Numbered from the stretch's first letter, positions 8,671 through 17,133 are shown. The stretch: DNA of 34,898 bases from Bacillota bacterium (GCA_023399455.1 JAEWPN010000251.1:1-34898); one strand, 5' to 3'. Program-made: numbers and translations. The notes: generated by a model not told the origin, from the letters alone.

Positions 8671-10159
8671 TGCCTATTCCTCCAATTGCCAGCTTCATAA
8701 TTCCCTGCTCCGTCACCTCTTCTCTATTGATGGAGCCGGTAATCTTTCCGTTTCTGATTACGTATATGCGGTCACAAAGATTCATCACCTCCGGCATTTC
8801 CGATGAAATCAGAATGACTCCCACTCCACTCTTTACGATTTCATATATGAGCTTATAGATTTCCTGTTTTGCTCCTACGTCAATTCCCCTTGTGGGCTCA
8901 TCCAGAATGAGTATTCTGGGATTTGTTACCAGCCATTTGGCGAGAACTACCTTCTGCTGGTTTCCCCCGGATAAATTGACTACATTGCTTTCGTAGGAGG
9001 GCGCCTTTATCCTCAGGCGCGTTGCTATGCTTTCCACCATTTCATTATTGGTTTTCTTATCCAGGCGTATGCCATGGATAATCTTATCCAAAATGGATAT
9101 CGTAATGTTGAAATCGATCGTCTGCCTCAGCACCAGTCCTTGCTGCTTTCTGTCCTCCGGAGCCAATACGATCCCTTTACCTACCGCATCCGTAGGAGTC
9201 TCGATGAGAATTTTTTCACCATCCAGAAAAATATCTCCCTTTGTGCTCTTATCGATACCTAAAAGTGCCCGCATCAACTCGCTTCTTCCGGCTCCCATCA
9301 GCCCGTAGAAACCAAGGATTTCTCCTTTCCTAAGCTCGAAGCTGGTATCGAAAATATAATCGGAATTAATATGGTTTGCCTGAAACATCACCTCGCCCAC
9401 TTCCGTCTCATGAGGCGGATACACATCCCTGATATCCCGGCCTACCATCATATTGATCAGCTCCTCATAGGCCATTTCCTTAACAGGCTTCCTGCCTATA
9501 TATTTCCCGTCCCGCATAACGGTAATGCTGTCGCAGATAGTAAATATTTCGTTCAACTTATGGGAAATGAATATGATGGTAACACCTTTTTTCTGAAGCA
9601 TCCTCATGATACCGAAAAGCTGCTCCACTTCCGCCGTTGCTAACGAAGAGGTGGGTTCGTCCATAATAAGTATCTTGGCTTCCTCCGATAAGGAACGACA
9701 TATTTCTACCATCTGCTTCTGTGCTGTACTGAGTCTGGATACTCTTTCGGAAGGAGCGAGGGTTTCCATTCCGATCATTGCAAGAAGCCTCGCCGTCTCT
9801 TCTTCCATCCTCGTTTCGTCTACCAGTCCATGCTTCAGTGGGAACTTTCCCATGTACACGTTTTCTGCAACCGTCATATTATTTGCCAGGCTGAGCTCTT
9901 GATGGATGACACTGACGCCCAGCTTTTTCGCCATCTGTACATCTGATATGAGCACCTCTTTACCATCCACATAAATCTTGCCGCTGTCAGCCTGATAAAT
10001 ACCCGCGAGTATTTTTATCAGGGTAGATTTGCCTGCTCCGTTTTCTCCAATCAAGGCGTGGATTTCATTTTTCTTCACTTCCAGCCGGATTCCGTCAAGC
10101 GCCTTTACTCCCGGAAAGGATTTGCTGACATCCTCTATTTTTAATATGAGTTCATCCAT
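8663..10159 (-). CDS. ribose-type sugar ABC transporter ATPase with two ABC domains (RbsA family)
   Basis: Fused double ATPase of 498 residues typical of CUT2 importers. The N-terminal domain has Walker A GENGAGKST, the family's relaxed signature LSTAQKQ and Walker B ILIMDEPTSSL. The C-terminal domain has the characteristic degenerate Walker A GLMGAGRSE, a canonical signature LSGGNQQK and Walker B ILILDEPTRGID. As in RbsA, only one catalytic site is expected to be fully competent. It lies 239 nt after the binding protein gene, with stem-loops between, and overlaps the permease gene. Confidence 0.95.
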   Translation of the reverse strand: MDELILKIEDVSKSFPGVKALDGIRLEVKKNEIHALIGENGAGKSTLIKILAGIYQADSGKIYVDGKEVLISDVQMAKKLGVSVIHQELSLANNMTVAENVYMGKFPLKHGLVDETRMEEETARLLAMIGMETLAPSERVSRLSTAQKQMVEICRSLSEEAKILIMDEPTSSLATAEVEQLFGIMRMLQKKGVTIIFISHKLNEIFTICDSITVMRDGKYIGRKPVKEMAYEELINMMVGRDIRDVYPPHETEVGEVMFQANHINSDYIFDTSFELRKGEILGFYGLMGAGRSELMRALLGIDKSTKGDIFLDGEKILIETPTDAVGKGIVLAPEDRKQQGLVLRQTIDFNITISILDKIIHGIRLDKKTNNEMVESIATRLRIKAPSYESNVVNLSGGNQQKVVLAKWLVTNPRILILDEPTRGIDVGAKQEIYKLIYEIVKSGVGVILISSEMPEVMNLCDRIYVIRNGKITGSINREEVTEQGIMKLAIGGIGNE

Positions 10160-10398
10160 ATCCTTATCTCCTTTTTAAAACAAAACTGTGCTTCACATAC
10201 TCGCGCAGCCTGATTCTTTGCCTGCACAGCTTTTGTTCTGTGCACGCAGCTACGCATCCTGCCGTAGGGCTTTTATCTTATAGGACGTACTTTCCCTATA
10301 AGATAAAGAGGTATCCGTCCATACATGGCATATATGTTCAGATACCTCTTTATCCGCTTCTTTATTTTATCTATGCAAAAGAGCGGATATTTCTATTT
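10160..10398 (-). promoter_or_regulatory. intercistronic stem-loop cluster after the binding-protein gene
   Basis: This 239-nt spacer holds four inverted repeats: TATCCGCT/AGCGGATA (10351-10388), a perfect 14-bp stem GATAAAGAGGTATC (10302-10315 with 10341-10354), a perfect 13-bp stem TTTATCTTATAGG (10272-10284 with 10295-10307) and TGCACAG/CTGTGCA (10223-10244). The second and third share bases 10302-10307, so they cannot both form fully. No U-tract follows. Such hairpins often protect binding-protein mRNA and lower expression of the downstream ATPase and permease, which is my interpretation. Confidence 0.65.
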
Positions 10399-11457
10399 CT
10401 AGAAACCTTCATATGTATCCGCATTGTCTATATTTACTTCCAGACAATCCAGCTCTTCCTTGGCCGGAACATCTTTTCCGTTCAGGAAATCGAGGGCATT
10501 CTTTACACAGTGAATGCCCAGTTCCTTCGGAAGCTGTGCTGCCGTAGCCTCCAAGTAGCCCGATTTGATCAGTTCTACCGCATTCGTCGTACCGTCTACG
10601 CTGGTTACCTTTACTTCCCCTGCCGCATATCCGTTAGCCTGTAATGCGGAACAGATACCGATCGCAAAGACATCGCCCGTGGTAAACACTCCATCTACCT
10701 GCGTTCCGCCCTGCAGAATGTTCTCCATAATGGTAAGAGCCTCTTCGGTAGTTCCGTTCTGAACGATTTCCTCCTGAACGATCTTAATGTCGGGATATTC
10801 CTTCTCTATAAGGTCGTACAAGCCTTGTTTTCTGCTATTGACCGCATCGGAGCCCGTGGTCGTGATAGTCACGAGATTGCCTTTTCCACCCATAGATTCA
10901 CAAAGAGCACGTCCGGCGATTTCACCCGCACTGTAATTGTTGGATACAACCGTGGATACAACGCCCGTGGTCTCTCCTGCCGGAGTATCCATAACCGTAA
11001 CCGGAATGCCTGCCGCTTCCGCTTCCTCGATAGCCGGAATGATCGCGTTGGAATCGATAGGAATCAGTATAATAGCCTTTACTCCCTGAGAAACCAAGTC
11101 TGCAACCTGATCCAGCTGCTTTTGAGAATCGAAATTAGCATCCGTTACTACAACATTTGCTGTAGGATCATATTGCTCAACTCCTGCCTGAACGCCCTTT
11201 ACGCATGTAGCGTAGAAGGAGTTCGTCGCATTAGGTACAGCGCATCCATACACACCGCCTGCATTTTCTTCTCCGCCTGCTTCTTCGGACACTTCCTGTA
11301 CTGCTTCCGCCGCATCATCTGCCGGCTCAGCACTTTCCGCGGGCTCAGCGGTTTTTGCAGGGGACTCCGTATTCGCAGGAGCGGTACTTCCGCAGCCTGT
11401 CAGCAAGGACACACCCATTGCCATTGTAAGTACCATTGCCAAAGCCTTCTTTTTCAT
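10399..11457 (-). CDS. sugar-binding lipoprotein of ABC importer (RbsB-like)
   Basis: Extracytoplasmic solute receptor, 352 residues. The signal peptide MKKKALAMVLTMAMGVSLLTG is followed by lipobox Cys22 (LTGC), then a Glu/Ala/Pro-rich linker to about residue 65. A periplasmic-binding-protein type I fold follows (TNSFYATCVKGVQAGVEQY, then IILIPIDSNAIIPAIEEA). An AAAGGAGG site precedes the ATG at 11457; an upstream start at 11514 would add residues before the signal peptide and is rejected. It is the first gene of the operon, behind a promoter with TTTG-rich candidate operator repeats. The ligand is probably a monosaccharide or polyol. Confidence 0.94.
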   Translation of the reverse strand: MKKKALAMVLTMAMGVSLLTGCGSTAPANTESPAKTAEPAESAEPADDAAEAVQEVSEEAGGEENAGGVYGCAVPNATNSFYATCVKGVQAGVEQYDPTANVVVTDANFDSQKQLDQVADLVSQGVKAIILIPIDSNAIIPAIEEAEAAGIPVTVMDTPAGETTGVVSTVVSNNYSAGEIAGRALCESMGGKGNLVTITTTGSDAVNSRKQGLYDLIEKEYPDIKIVQEEIVQNGTTEEALTIMENILQGGTQVDGVFTTGDVFAIGICSALQANGYAAGEVKVTSVDGTTNAVELIKSGYLEATAAQLPKELGIHCVKNALDFLNGKDVPAKEELDCLEVNIDNADTYEGF

Positions 11458-11484
11458 TGTAATCCTCCTTTGTAATAGTTGATT

Positions 11485-11540
11485 GGTTTTCAAACACCCC
11501 ATTGTTTGTTTCAAACATCATTGTTTGTGTTTGTTTGTTT
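11485..11540. promoter_or_regulatory. candidate DeoR-family operator repeats
   Basis: A perfect inverted repeat TGTTTG-N3-CAAACA lies at 11503-11517, preceded by GGTTTTCAAAC. TTGTTTG is repeated directly at 11502, 11521 and 11531. These sit just downstream of the predicted start of transcription of the importer operon, where a bound repressor would block RNA polymerase. DeoR-family repressors commonly recognise T/G-rich repeated boxes and a DeoR gene is divergent here. The pairing is inferred. Confidence 0.5.
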
Positions 11541-11549
11541 ATATCATTA

Positions 11550-11578
11550 TATATAACATTTTATGTTTGCAATGTCAA
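11550..11578 (-). promoter_or_regulatory. promoter of the sugar importer operon
   Basis: Minus-strand TTGACA (11578-11573), 17-bp spacer, TATATA (11555-11550). The leader to the lipoprotein gene is about 85 nt and contains the TTTG-type repeats. The 334-nt divergent intergenic region 11458-11791 holds this promoter, the regulator's promoter and an inverted repeat, and no gene that I can support. Confidence 0.75.
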
Positions 11579-11657
11579 TGTTTTGTATATATTTATATAA
11601 TTTTTGTTCACTTTTCACATATTTCATCATATTCTCAAACATATTCAATCACTATTA

Positions 11658-11686
11658 TAGACTTATTATTGGTTATTTGTTATAAT
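11658..11686 (+). promoter_or_regulatory. promoter of the DeoR-family regulator gene
   Basis: Plus-strand TAGACT (11658-11663), 17-bp spacer, perfect TATAAT (11681-11686), about 105 nt ahead of the regulator start. It is divergent from the importer promoter, with about 80 bp between the -35 elements. Confidence 0.65.
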
Positions 11687-11748
11687 ATGCTTATCTTAAA
11701 GCATCGGGCATAATCGCAATACTTAAAAATTCATTGTTTTACGCCATT

Positions 11749-11765
11749 TTAAGGACAATCCTTAA
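11749..11765 (+). promoter_or_regulatory. perfect inverted repeat in the regulator 5' leader
   Basis: TTAAGGA-CAA-TCCTTAA, a 7-3-7 perfect inverted repeat about 26 nt before the regulator start codon. It could be an autoregulatory operator or a small leader hairpin. No U-tract follows, so it is not a terminator. Confidence 0.45.
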
Positions 11766-11791
11766 GGGCAATGTAAAAAGGCAGGGGAACT

Positions 11792-12571
11792 ATGTTAAAA
11801 GAAAATCGACAGCAAAAAATATTTACCTTGTTACAAAATAAAGAAGAAATCCTTGTAAAGGAGCTTTGCAATATCTTTCAGGTCTCAGACATGACAATAA
11901 GAAGAGATTTGGCAGATTTGGAGAGTGCCGGGATCATCCGCCGTACTTTCGGAGGCGCAGTGATAAATGGCGCTATCCCCGAAACTGCAGATTTCCCCGG
12001 TGCTTATGTGAAACAATCCGAAAAGGGTGCCGATGTGAAATCCAAAATCGCATTAAAGGCTATCGAGTTGATCAAGCCCGGCTATACTATCTTTATCGAT
12101 TCAGGAACTACTACCAGCCCTATCGCCAGAAACCTTCCGGACAGCAGCAAAATTACCGTGGTTACGAGCAACTTACGGGTAATCAATGAAATTTCCAAGA
12201 AGACCGAGGTATCGGCAATCGTAATCGGTGGCTTCCTAAGAAATGAGACGCTCTCCTGCTATGGGCCTCAGACAGAAGAGCAGATACGCCAATATAAAGT
12301 TGATATCGCATTCCTGGGAGCCTCAAGCGTAGGTGAGGACGGCAACTTTTATGACGGCTATCCTCCCGAAGCAGGCGTCAAGAAGAGCATCATGCAGTCC
12401 GCCAGCGAAACGTACGTGCTGGTAGATTCTTCAAAATTTAGAAAATATGAGTTGATTTCTTATAGCAGCATACGGGAAGTCACCGGCATTATTACGGACA
12501 GCGGCATCAATCCCGACCACTTGACTGCCCTGCGTCAAATGGATGCTAACGTCATCGTTGTTGATATATAA
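11792..12571 (+). CDS. DeoR-family transcriptional regulator
   Basis: 259 residues. The N-terminal winged helix-turn-helix (about residues 6-57) carries the family signature VSDMTIRRDLADLE. The C-terminal domain (from about residue 75) has the sugar-phosphate-sensing motif FIDSGTTTSPIA and a later GGFLRNETLS segment of the DeoRC fold. DeoR repressors usually respond to a phosphorylated sugar of the pathway they control. It is divergent from the importer operon, the likely target, and is followed 63 nt later by an M15 peptidase gene on the same strand. The GGGGAAC ribosome binding site is modest. Confidence 0.93.
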   Translation: MLKENRQQKIFTLLQNKEEILVKELCNIFQVSDMTIRRDLADLESAGIIRRTFGGAVINGAIPETADFPGAYVKQSEKGADVKSKIALKAIELIKPGYTIFIDSGTTTSPIARNLPDSSKITVVTSNLRVINEISKKTEVSAIVIGGFLRNETLSCYGPQTEEQIRQYKVDIAFLGASSVGEDGNFYDGYPPEAGVKKSIMQSASETYVLVDSSKFRKYELISYSSIREVTGIITDSGINPDHLTALRQMDANVIVVDI

Positions 12572-12634
12572 TGTAGAATGATGTATCATTACGACAATAT
12601 ATAAATTACAGTATATAAGTAAAAGGAAAACATT

Positions 12635-13612
12635 ATGGACTTTAAGAAAATATCGAAACCTCTCATTCTAATACTTGGCATCATTGTCCTTAGCTCCATC
12701 TTCGTGCGCACTTTCTCCCACTCGGAAACACTGGCCGAATACGCTGCAAAAAATCCTGAAATTGCCTATAAAGCGAAGGAGACTGCCGCACCGGTCAAAG
12801 TCAAAGACGATGAGAACAAGCCGGAAAATGTCCGTAAAGAAAGCAGTTCTAGCGGACAGCCCAATGACAATATAGATAGTAGTGATAATGAGGCAGGTGA
12901 GGTCACGTCCGAACCGGACGTGGAAGAAGAGGAAATGAACACAAATCCAGATAGAATTGAATATGAGCAGGGCTTTTATTACGAGCCCCTTTCCGATGAG
13001 ATCAAAAAGAAGATTACAGGGATTTCTTATCCCGTTACTGAAGCCGATAAAGATAATGCAGCAGTTACAGCAGTGAATATCGTATCCTCTGCGGAAGATA
13101 TACAAGTTGCCTATGACGATCTCCGGTATGTGAGCGTACTTTATTATAATTTCAAGGGAATCGAGAGAACCGGAGAATTAATCTGCAACAAAGCAATCGC
13201 GCAGGACCTTGTGGAAATCTTTTATGAGCTGTATCGAAACGAATACCAGATAGAGCAGATATCATTAATCGATGATTATAGCGGAGATGATACGCTGTCC
13301 ATGTCGGATAATAACACTTCCTGCTTCAATTATCGTTTGGTGGACGGCACCACGAGCCTTTCAAAGCATGCTCTGGGTCTCGCCATCGATATCAACCCTC
13401 TTTACAACCCTTACGTAGTATATAAAAATGACGGTACCACATATATCTCACCTCAGGGAAGCGAGATATACGCAGACCGTTCCAAAGAATTTCCTTATAA
13501 AATTGATGAAAATGATTTATGCTACAAACTTTTTATTGAACACGGTTTTACATGGGGCGGCAATTGGAACTCCCTCAAGGATTATCAGCACTTCCAGAAG
13601 GTGCCGGAATAA
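12635..13612 (+). CDS. membrane-anchored M15-family peptidase (peptidoglycan hydrolase)
   Basis: 325 residues. An N-terminal signal anchor (about residues 8-25) is followed by a long acidic, Ser/Glu/Pro-rich linker (about 45-105), then a C-terminal M15 catalytic domain. Zinc ligands are visible: H245 and D252 in SKHALGLAIDINP, and H319 in KDYQHFQ, preceded by FTWGGNW. The ending resembles the CwlK / L-Ala-D-Glu endopeptidase branch rather than VanY, but either cleavage specificity is possible. It acts outside the membrane on cell-wall peptides. It lies downstream of the DeoR gene and runs tail-to-tail into 13615, with only 2 nt between stop codons. Confidence 0.88.
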   Translation: MDFKKISKPLILILGIIVLSSIFVRTFSHSETLAEYAAKNPEIAYKAKETAAPVKVKDDENKPENVRKESSSSGQPNDNIDSSDNEAGEVTSEPDVEEEEMNTNPDRIEYEQGFYYEPLSDEIKKKITGISYPVTEADKDNAAVTAVNIVSSAEDIQVAYDDLRYVSVLYYNFKGIERTGELICNKAIAQDLVEIFYELYRNEYQIEQISLIDDYSGDDTLSMSDNNTSCFNYRLVDGTTSLSKHALGLAIDINPLYNPYVVYKNDGTTYISPQGSEIYADRSKEFPYKIDENDLCYKLFIEHGFTWGGNWNSLKDYQHFQKVPE

Positions 13613-13614
13613 CT

Positions 13615-14541
13615 TTACCGGTTAATCGATACCGCCATTCTGTGATACGTGTGCCTCACACCCCGAATGGCTACCGAATATGCCATTATATTTTCCGGTG
13701 CCCCCATTCCCGGGTAGCCGGAATCGCCGATATGGTGGATATCCGTTCCCGTCATCTTGCACATCAGCGCAATCTGCTTAATTGTCTCGGTATCTGCTCC
13801 CTCTTGGGATGTTCCGATCGCAGTTATCGTCAGTGCGCCTAAGCTATGAGCGTAGGAAACCAGCCCTCTTATATATTCCATGGTGATTCCGGGAACCGTT
13901 CCCGGTGCAGGCAGGAGAATAATATCCGCTCCCGCCTCCACAAATTCTTTTATGTCATCTCTTGTAATGATATTCTCTCCGCCTTCTCCGATAATTCCCG
14001 AGGCGTGCATTTTTCCTGCCGCCAGAATCAGCTTATTCTCTAACTCAGCGGACATCGCTCTCAGAGAATCGGTAATTGCCTTATTGCTCACACCATTGCC
14101 CGGATTACCCGTAAGAAGGACCATATCCACACCTAGCTCGTACGCTCTTAAAGCATTATCCAGCGTCGCCCTTCGCCCTTCGGACATTTCCCACAGCGTT
14201 CCCTTATTCCCTTCCGCAATGGCATCCTCCACGGGCTCCAGGTTGATTCCTATCATCCTTCCGGTAAGGCGCTTTAACTCCCGAACCACTTCATCCTGCC
14301 CTACCTTGGGAAGTCCGCATATCACAGGCTTAATAACATCAAACATATTGAGAAGCAATATATCTGCTCCCATGGCTGCCGCGAATTCCGCATTGGTCAC
14401 ATCCGAAAGCACCGGCATTGTAATCCCGATACACTCACACGCTACAACCCGCCCCTCGCTTCCGGCAATAGAGCTTATATAATCTGCCTTTGTAAATCCC
14501 GAAAAATCTGAAGCCGTACAATCCAACATTCTTTTTGCCAT
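13615..14541 (-). CDS. TIM-barrel-like conserved protein (probably DUF7916)
   Basis: 308 residues, unknown reaction. The sequence has alternating beta strands and helices with phosphate-barrel-like glycine patterns: ADILLLNMFDV, GINLEPVED, LLTGNPGNGVSN, LILAAGKMHASG, ADIILLPAPGTVPGIT, ALTITAIGTSQEGAD and the end GVRHTYHRMAVSINR. I recognise it as a family found beside sugar transport genes in Firmicutes and usually left unnamed. It follows the DUF4432 gene after 40 nt with an AAGGGAGAA site, so the two are probably cotranscribed. A role in sugar-phosphate metabolism is inference. Confidence 0.65.
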   Translation of the reverse strand: MAKRMLDCTASDFSGFTKADYISSIAGSEGRVVACECIGITMPVLSDVTNAEFAAAMGADILLLNMFDVIKPVICGLPKVGQDEVVRELKRLTGRMIGINLEPVEDAIAEGNKGTLWEMSEGRRATLDNALRAYELGVDMVLLTGNPGNGVSNKAITDSLRAMSAELENKLILAAGKMHASGIIGEGGENIITRDDIKEFVEAGADIILLPAPGTVPGITMEYIRGLVSYAHSLGALTITAIGTSQEGADTETIKQIALMCKMTGTDIHHIGDSGYPGMGAPENIMAYSVAIRGVRHTYHRMAVSINR

Positions 14542-14581
14542 ATCTTTCTCCCTTTCCTGCGTCGTTCTGTGTTATTCTCCA

Positions 14582-15574
14582 TTATTCTAAAATCTGAAGC
14601 TTCAATTCCACCGTCTTTTTCTCTCCCGCTTCAATTACCGGGAGCGTACCGTTTTCCTTTTCCCACTCCTGCCCCTTTACGTGGCAATTGCAGGGCTCAA
14701 ATCCCATAACATAATCTCCTGAGGCCATAGACTTCCACTGGGTAAAACGGGGAAGCTGCTTCGCCTGAAAGCTGATCGACAGTCCGGCACCAACATTTTC
14801 GTTAAATACGGACACATTCGCAAAGCCTTTTTCATCCGGTTGCAGCATATGATAAAAAACCTCCTCTGGAAGCTTATCCACCGGAGCAGTAACCTCATTC
14901 CACGGCAGGGCCGTCTCCCCGTCTTCACCTAAAAGAACCGTTTTAGATGAAGGAATCCGTATCTTTGCTCCCACATCCAGCAGAGGATATCCTATATTAA
15001 AATGATACAGCAGCATAAATGGGCTGGTTTCATATGCCTGATTCTCAAACTCATCCCGAATCGCTATCTCCTTGCTCCCGCAATAAGTCTCTATGGTGCG
15101 CCTTAATACGATGTTCCCTCCAAATAGTGCCGCTTGTCTCATTTCTCCCGACAGTCTGATCTTATATTCTCCATCCTCCCAGAAGCAATCGGCACAAACG
15201 TGCTCCGCCGGCGTAGAGCGCAGACTTCCGTGCATGGGAAACATATTATGAGGCTCGATTCCGGGCGTTCCCACGTTATCCGTACCACAGGTGAAGAACA
15301 TTCCGCCCATGATGCTTCTCTGTCCCGCAAATCCATTATAATCATAAGCCTGTCCGTTCTGCAGTCCGGGCTTGCTTATAAAGTTGAAATTGATGCCCCG
15401 CCAAGACAATTCCGTAATATCAAGACACTTATCCTGCGCAGACGTGAACATAAGAGGACCCGACTTGATCTGATAGGCCTTCAGCCCTCCTGCCCTGCCC
15501 TCCGCATATTCGATCTTACGGATATAGGCCTCCTGCTGCATGCTTCCGATTTTCTTCAGCCACTCTTTTTCCAT
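14582..15574 (-). CDS. DUF4432-type aldose 1-epimerase-like protein
   Basis: 330 residues. The pattern matches galactose-mutarotase-like beta-sandwich proteins annotated as DUF4432. It has SGPLMFTSAQDKCLDITELSWRG near residue 38, MFPMHGSLRSTPAEH near residue 111, LLYHFNIGYPLL near residue 188 and MGFEPCNCHVKG near residue 290. The histidines in MHGS and YHFNIGYP fit an epimerase-like active site. It would act on anomers of a cytoplasmic sugar or sugar phosphate. It lies 26 nt after the membrane protein gene and 40 nt before the TIM-barrel gene. Confidence 0.8.
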   Translation of the reverse strand: MEKEWLKKIGSMQQEAYIRKIEYAEGRAGGLKAYQIKSGPLMFTSAQDKCLDITELSWRGINFNFISKPGLQNGQAYDYNGFAGQRSIMGGMFFTCGTDNVGTPGIEPHNMFPMHGSLRSTPAEHVCADCFWEDGEYKIRLSGEMRQAALFGGNIVLRRTIETYCGSKEIAIRDEFENQAYETSPFMLLYHFNIGYPLLDVGAKIRIPSSKTVLLGEDGETALPWNEVTAPVDKLPEEVFYHMLQPDEKGFANVSVFNENVGAGLSISFQAKQLPRFTQWKSMASGDYVMGFEPCNCHVKGQEWEKENGTLPVIEAGEKKTVELKLQILE

Positions 15575-15600
15575 CTATGCTCTCCGTTTTGCCAATGAAA

Positions 15601-17076
15601 CTATTTATTCTTTCTGCATATTACTAATGTCCCGTACTCAGTTCTTGTATAGTTTTCTAAATCGATATCCGGCTCATAGCAATAATGCCTGTCCTTGGGA
15701 TTATAGAAAAGTATAAAATCCATGTCATTTATATCCGCCGTACTTCCTTCTCCCGCTCCCGTAATATCCGTACAAGTTTTTTTCTCATTATCCCACACAT
15801 ATACCTTGTCACGTCCATTATAACGCATCCAAAATGAAGCCGTAAGATCAGACTCTACGTAAGGTGAATATGCCGCCAATATCTTTGAATCCGCTGTCGA
15901 TTCCTTCAAGACTGTGTTAAAAACCGTAGTTACGCTATCACCCCTGTAAGTATAGTATTCTCCTTCAGAAATCACAATCGGAAAATGTATCACAAGTAAA
16001 CCTAAAATACAGCAGCAATATAATTTGCTTCGTATCCCCTTTATTCCATCCCAATTACTCAGTGCAATTACAATAAAATATGCATATCCGAATACCCATG
16101 GAATAATATAACGTTCCTCAAATCCAAGTTTTAAATAAAGAATAAACTGAGGAATCATAATTGCCATCGTCAACAAAAATTCCCATATCAAATTCTTCCA
16201 TCTCTTAATTCCAGTCAACATAATAATGAAAATCAAAGCAGCAAAAACTGCAAACCACTGTAAAGGATTTTGTAAAATATAAATCCATAAAATTTTATAA
16301 CTGTTCATGGACATTGAAGAATCATAAAATCCCTGGCCTGTACCAGAATGGAAAAATATAACCAGCAAGCAAAGAATTAAAAATATTATGAGAGAACATA
16401 TCATAAAAATATTCTTCTTAAAGGATATAAAAACTGTTTTAAGCGAAAAACCATTCCTTTTTATATCATAATAAAAAAGATACGAAATAGCGAACGGAAT
16501 CATCATCAAAAAACTTTCTTTAAATAACCCTGCCAATATCATCATAATAAGAGACAGCCAATTATACGCTTTTTTTCTTGTATCAACCCATTTTAAAAGA
16601 AAATAAAAACCGATTGAAAATAACATTAGTCCCGTACATTCCTGCGGACCCAACTTCCACCATACTACCGACTGCGGGCCTACCATAACTACCATCGCAA
16701 ACAAAACGGAATAAAAAATATTACATTTCATTTCCCGTGCAATTAAATACAAAAAAAAGAAAGCTAATACCGTTACAATACCTTTTGCTATAGACCATGC
16801 AACCAAATTTGTTTCAAAAAAAACGGTGAAAGTAACCCTGATAAAATAATAAAGTGGACGGAACCTCCAAGATAAGTCTTTTACAATTGTATCTTTCAGA
16901 CATTCAAAATAGGATAATTTGTCCATCTTCATCTGTATAAGATAATCGACATACTCTTGATCATCTACCAGATGCCATCCAGATGTAATCGTACCCGTAA
17001 ACAATAAGATGTCAAAAACTAACGCAGTAAAAAATAATCCTGCAATGCACAATTCTTTTTTTTTAGATATTTTCAT
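15601..17076 (-). CDS. polytopic membrane protein, GT-C glycosyltransferase-like
   Basis: 491 residues with about ten hydrophobic helices and a C-terminal soluble domain (about residues 385-491), probably extracytoplasmic. The first outside loop has paired aspartates in WHLVDDQEY (about residues 34-41), then WRFRPLYYF. An early Asp pair in loop 1 is the hallmark of GT-C enzymes that use lipid-linked sugars. The start is the ATG at 17076, preceded by AGGGA; a TTG at 17091 is the alternative. Base composition is far more AT-rich than its neighbours: in 16381-16500 only about a quarter of bases are G or C. It sits just after the rplQ terminator. The substrate is unknown. Confidence 0.75.
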   Translation of the reverse strand: MKISKKKELCIAGLFFTALVFDILLFTGTITSGWHLVDDQEYVDYLIQMKMDKLSYFECLKDTIVKDLSWRFRPLYYFIRVTFTVFFETNLVAWSIAKGIVTVLAFFFLYLIAREMKCNIFYSVLFAMVVMVGPQSVVWWKLGPQECTGLMLFSIGFYFLLKWVDTRKKAYNWLSLIMMILAGLFKESFLMMIPFAISYLFYYDIKRNGFSLKTVFISFKKNIFMICSLIIFLILCLLVIFFHSGTGQGFYDSSMSMNSYKILWIYILQNPLQWFAVFAALIFIIMLTGIKRWKNLIWEFLLTMAIMIPQFILYLKLGFEERYIIPWVFGYAYFIVIALSNWDGIKGIRSKLYCCCILGLLVIHFPIVISEGEYYTYRGDSVTTVFNTVLKESTADSKILAAYSPYVESDLTASFWMRYNGRDKVYVWDNEKKTCTDITGAGEGSTADINDMDFILFYNPKDRHYCYEPDIDLENYTRTEYGTLVICRKNK

Positions 17077-17095
17077 TCTTCGATCCCTCAATATG

Positions 17096-17133
17096 CAAAA
17101 TCAGTGATATAAGAAAAAACTTATATCACCGAT
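17096..17133 (-). terminator. terminator ending the S10-spc-alpha superoperon
   Basis: About 30 nt after the rplQ stop, the minus strand forms a 14-bp stem (17133-17120 with 17113-17100, core GTGATATAAG, one G-U pair) with a 6-nt loop, then TTTTG. The AT-rich stem may leak, but it is the only terminator-like hairpin after rpsJ that has a U-tract. Confidence 0.75.

Noticed and set aside
11458..11514. Longer start for the binding lipoprotein at 11514
   Set aside because: It would place 19 polar residues before a complete signal peptide; the ATG at 11457 has an AAAGGAGG site.
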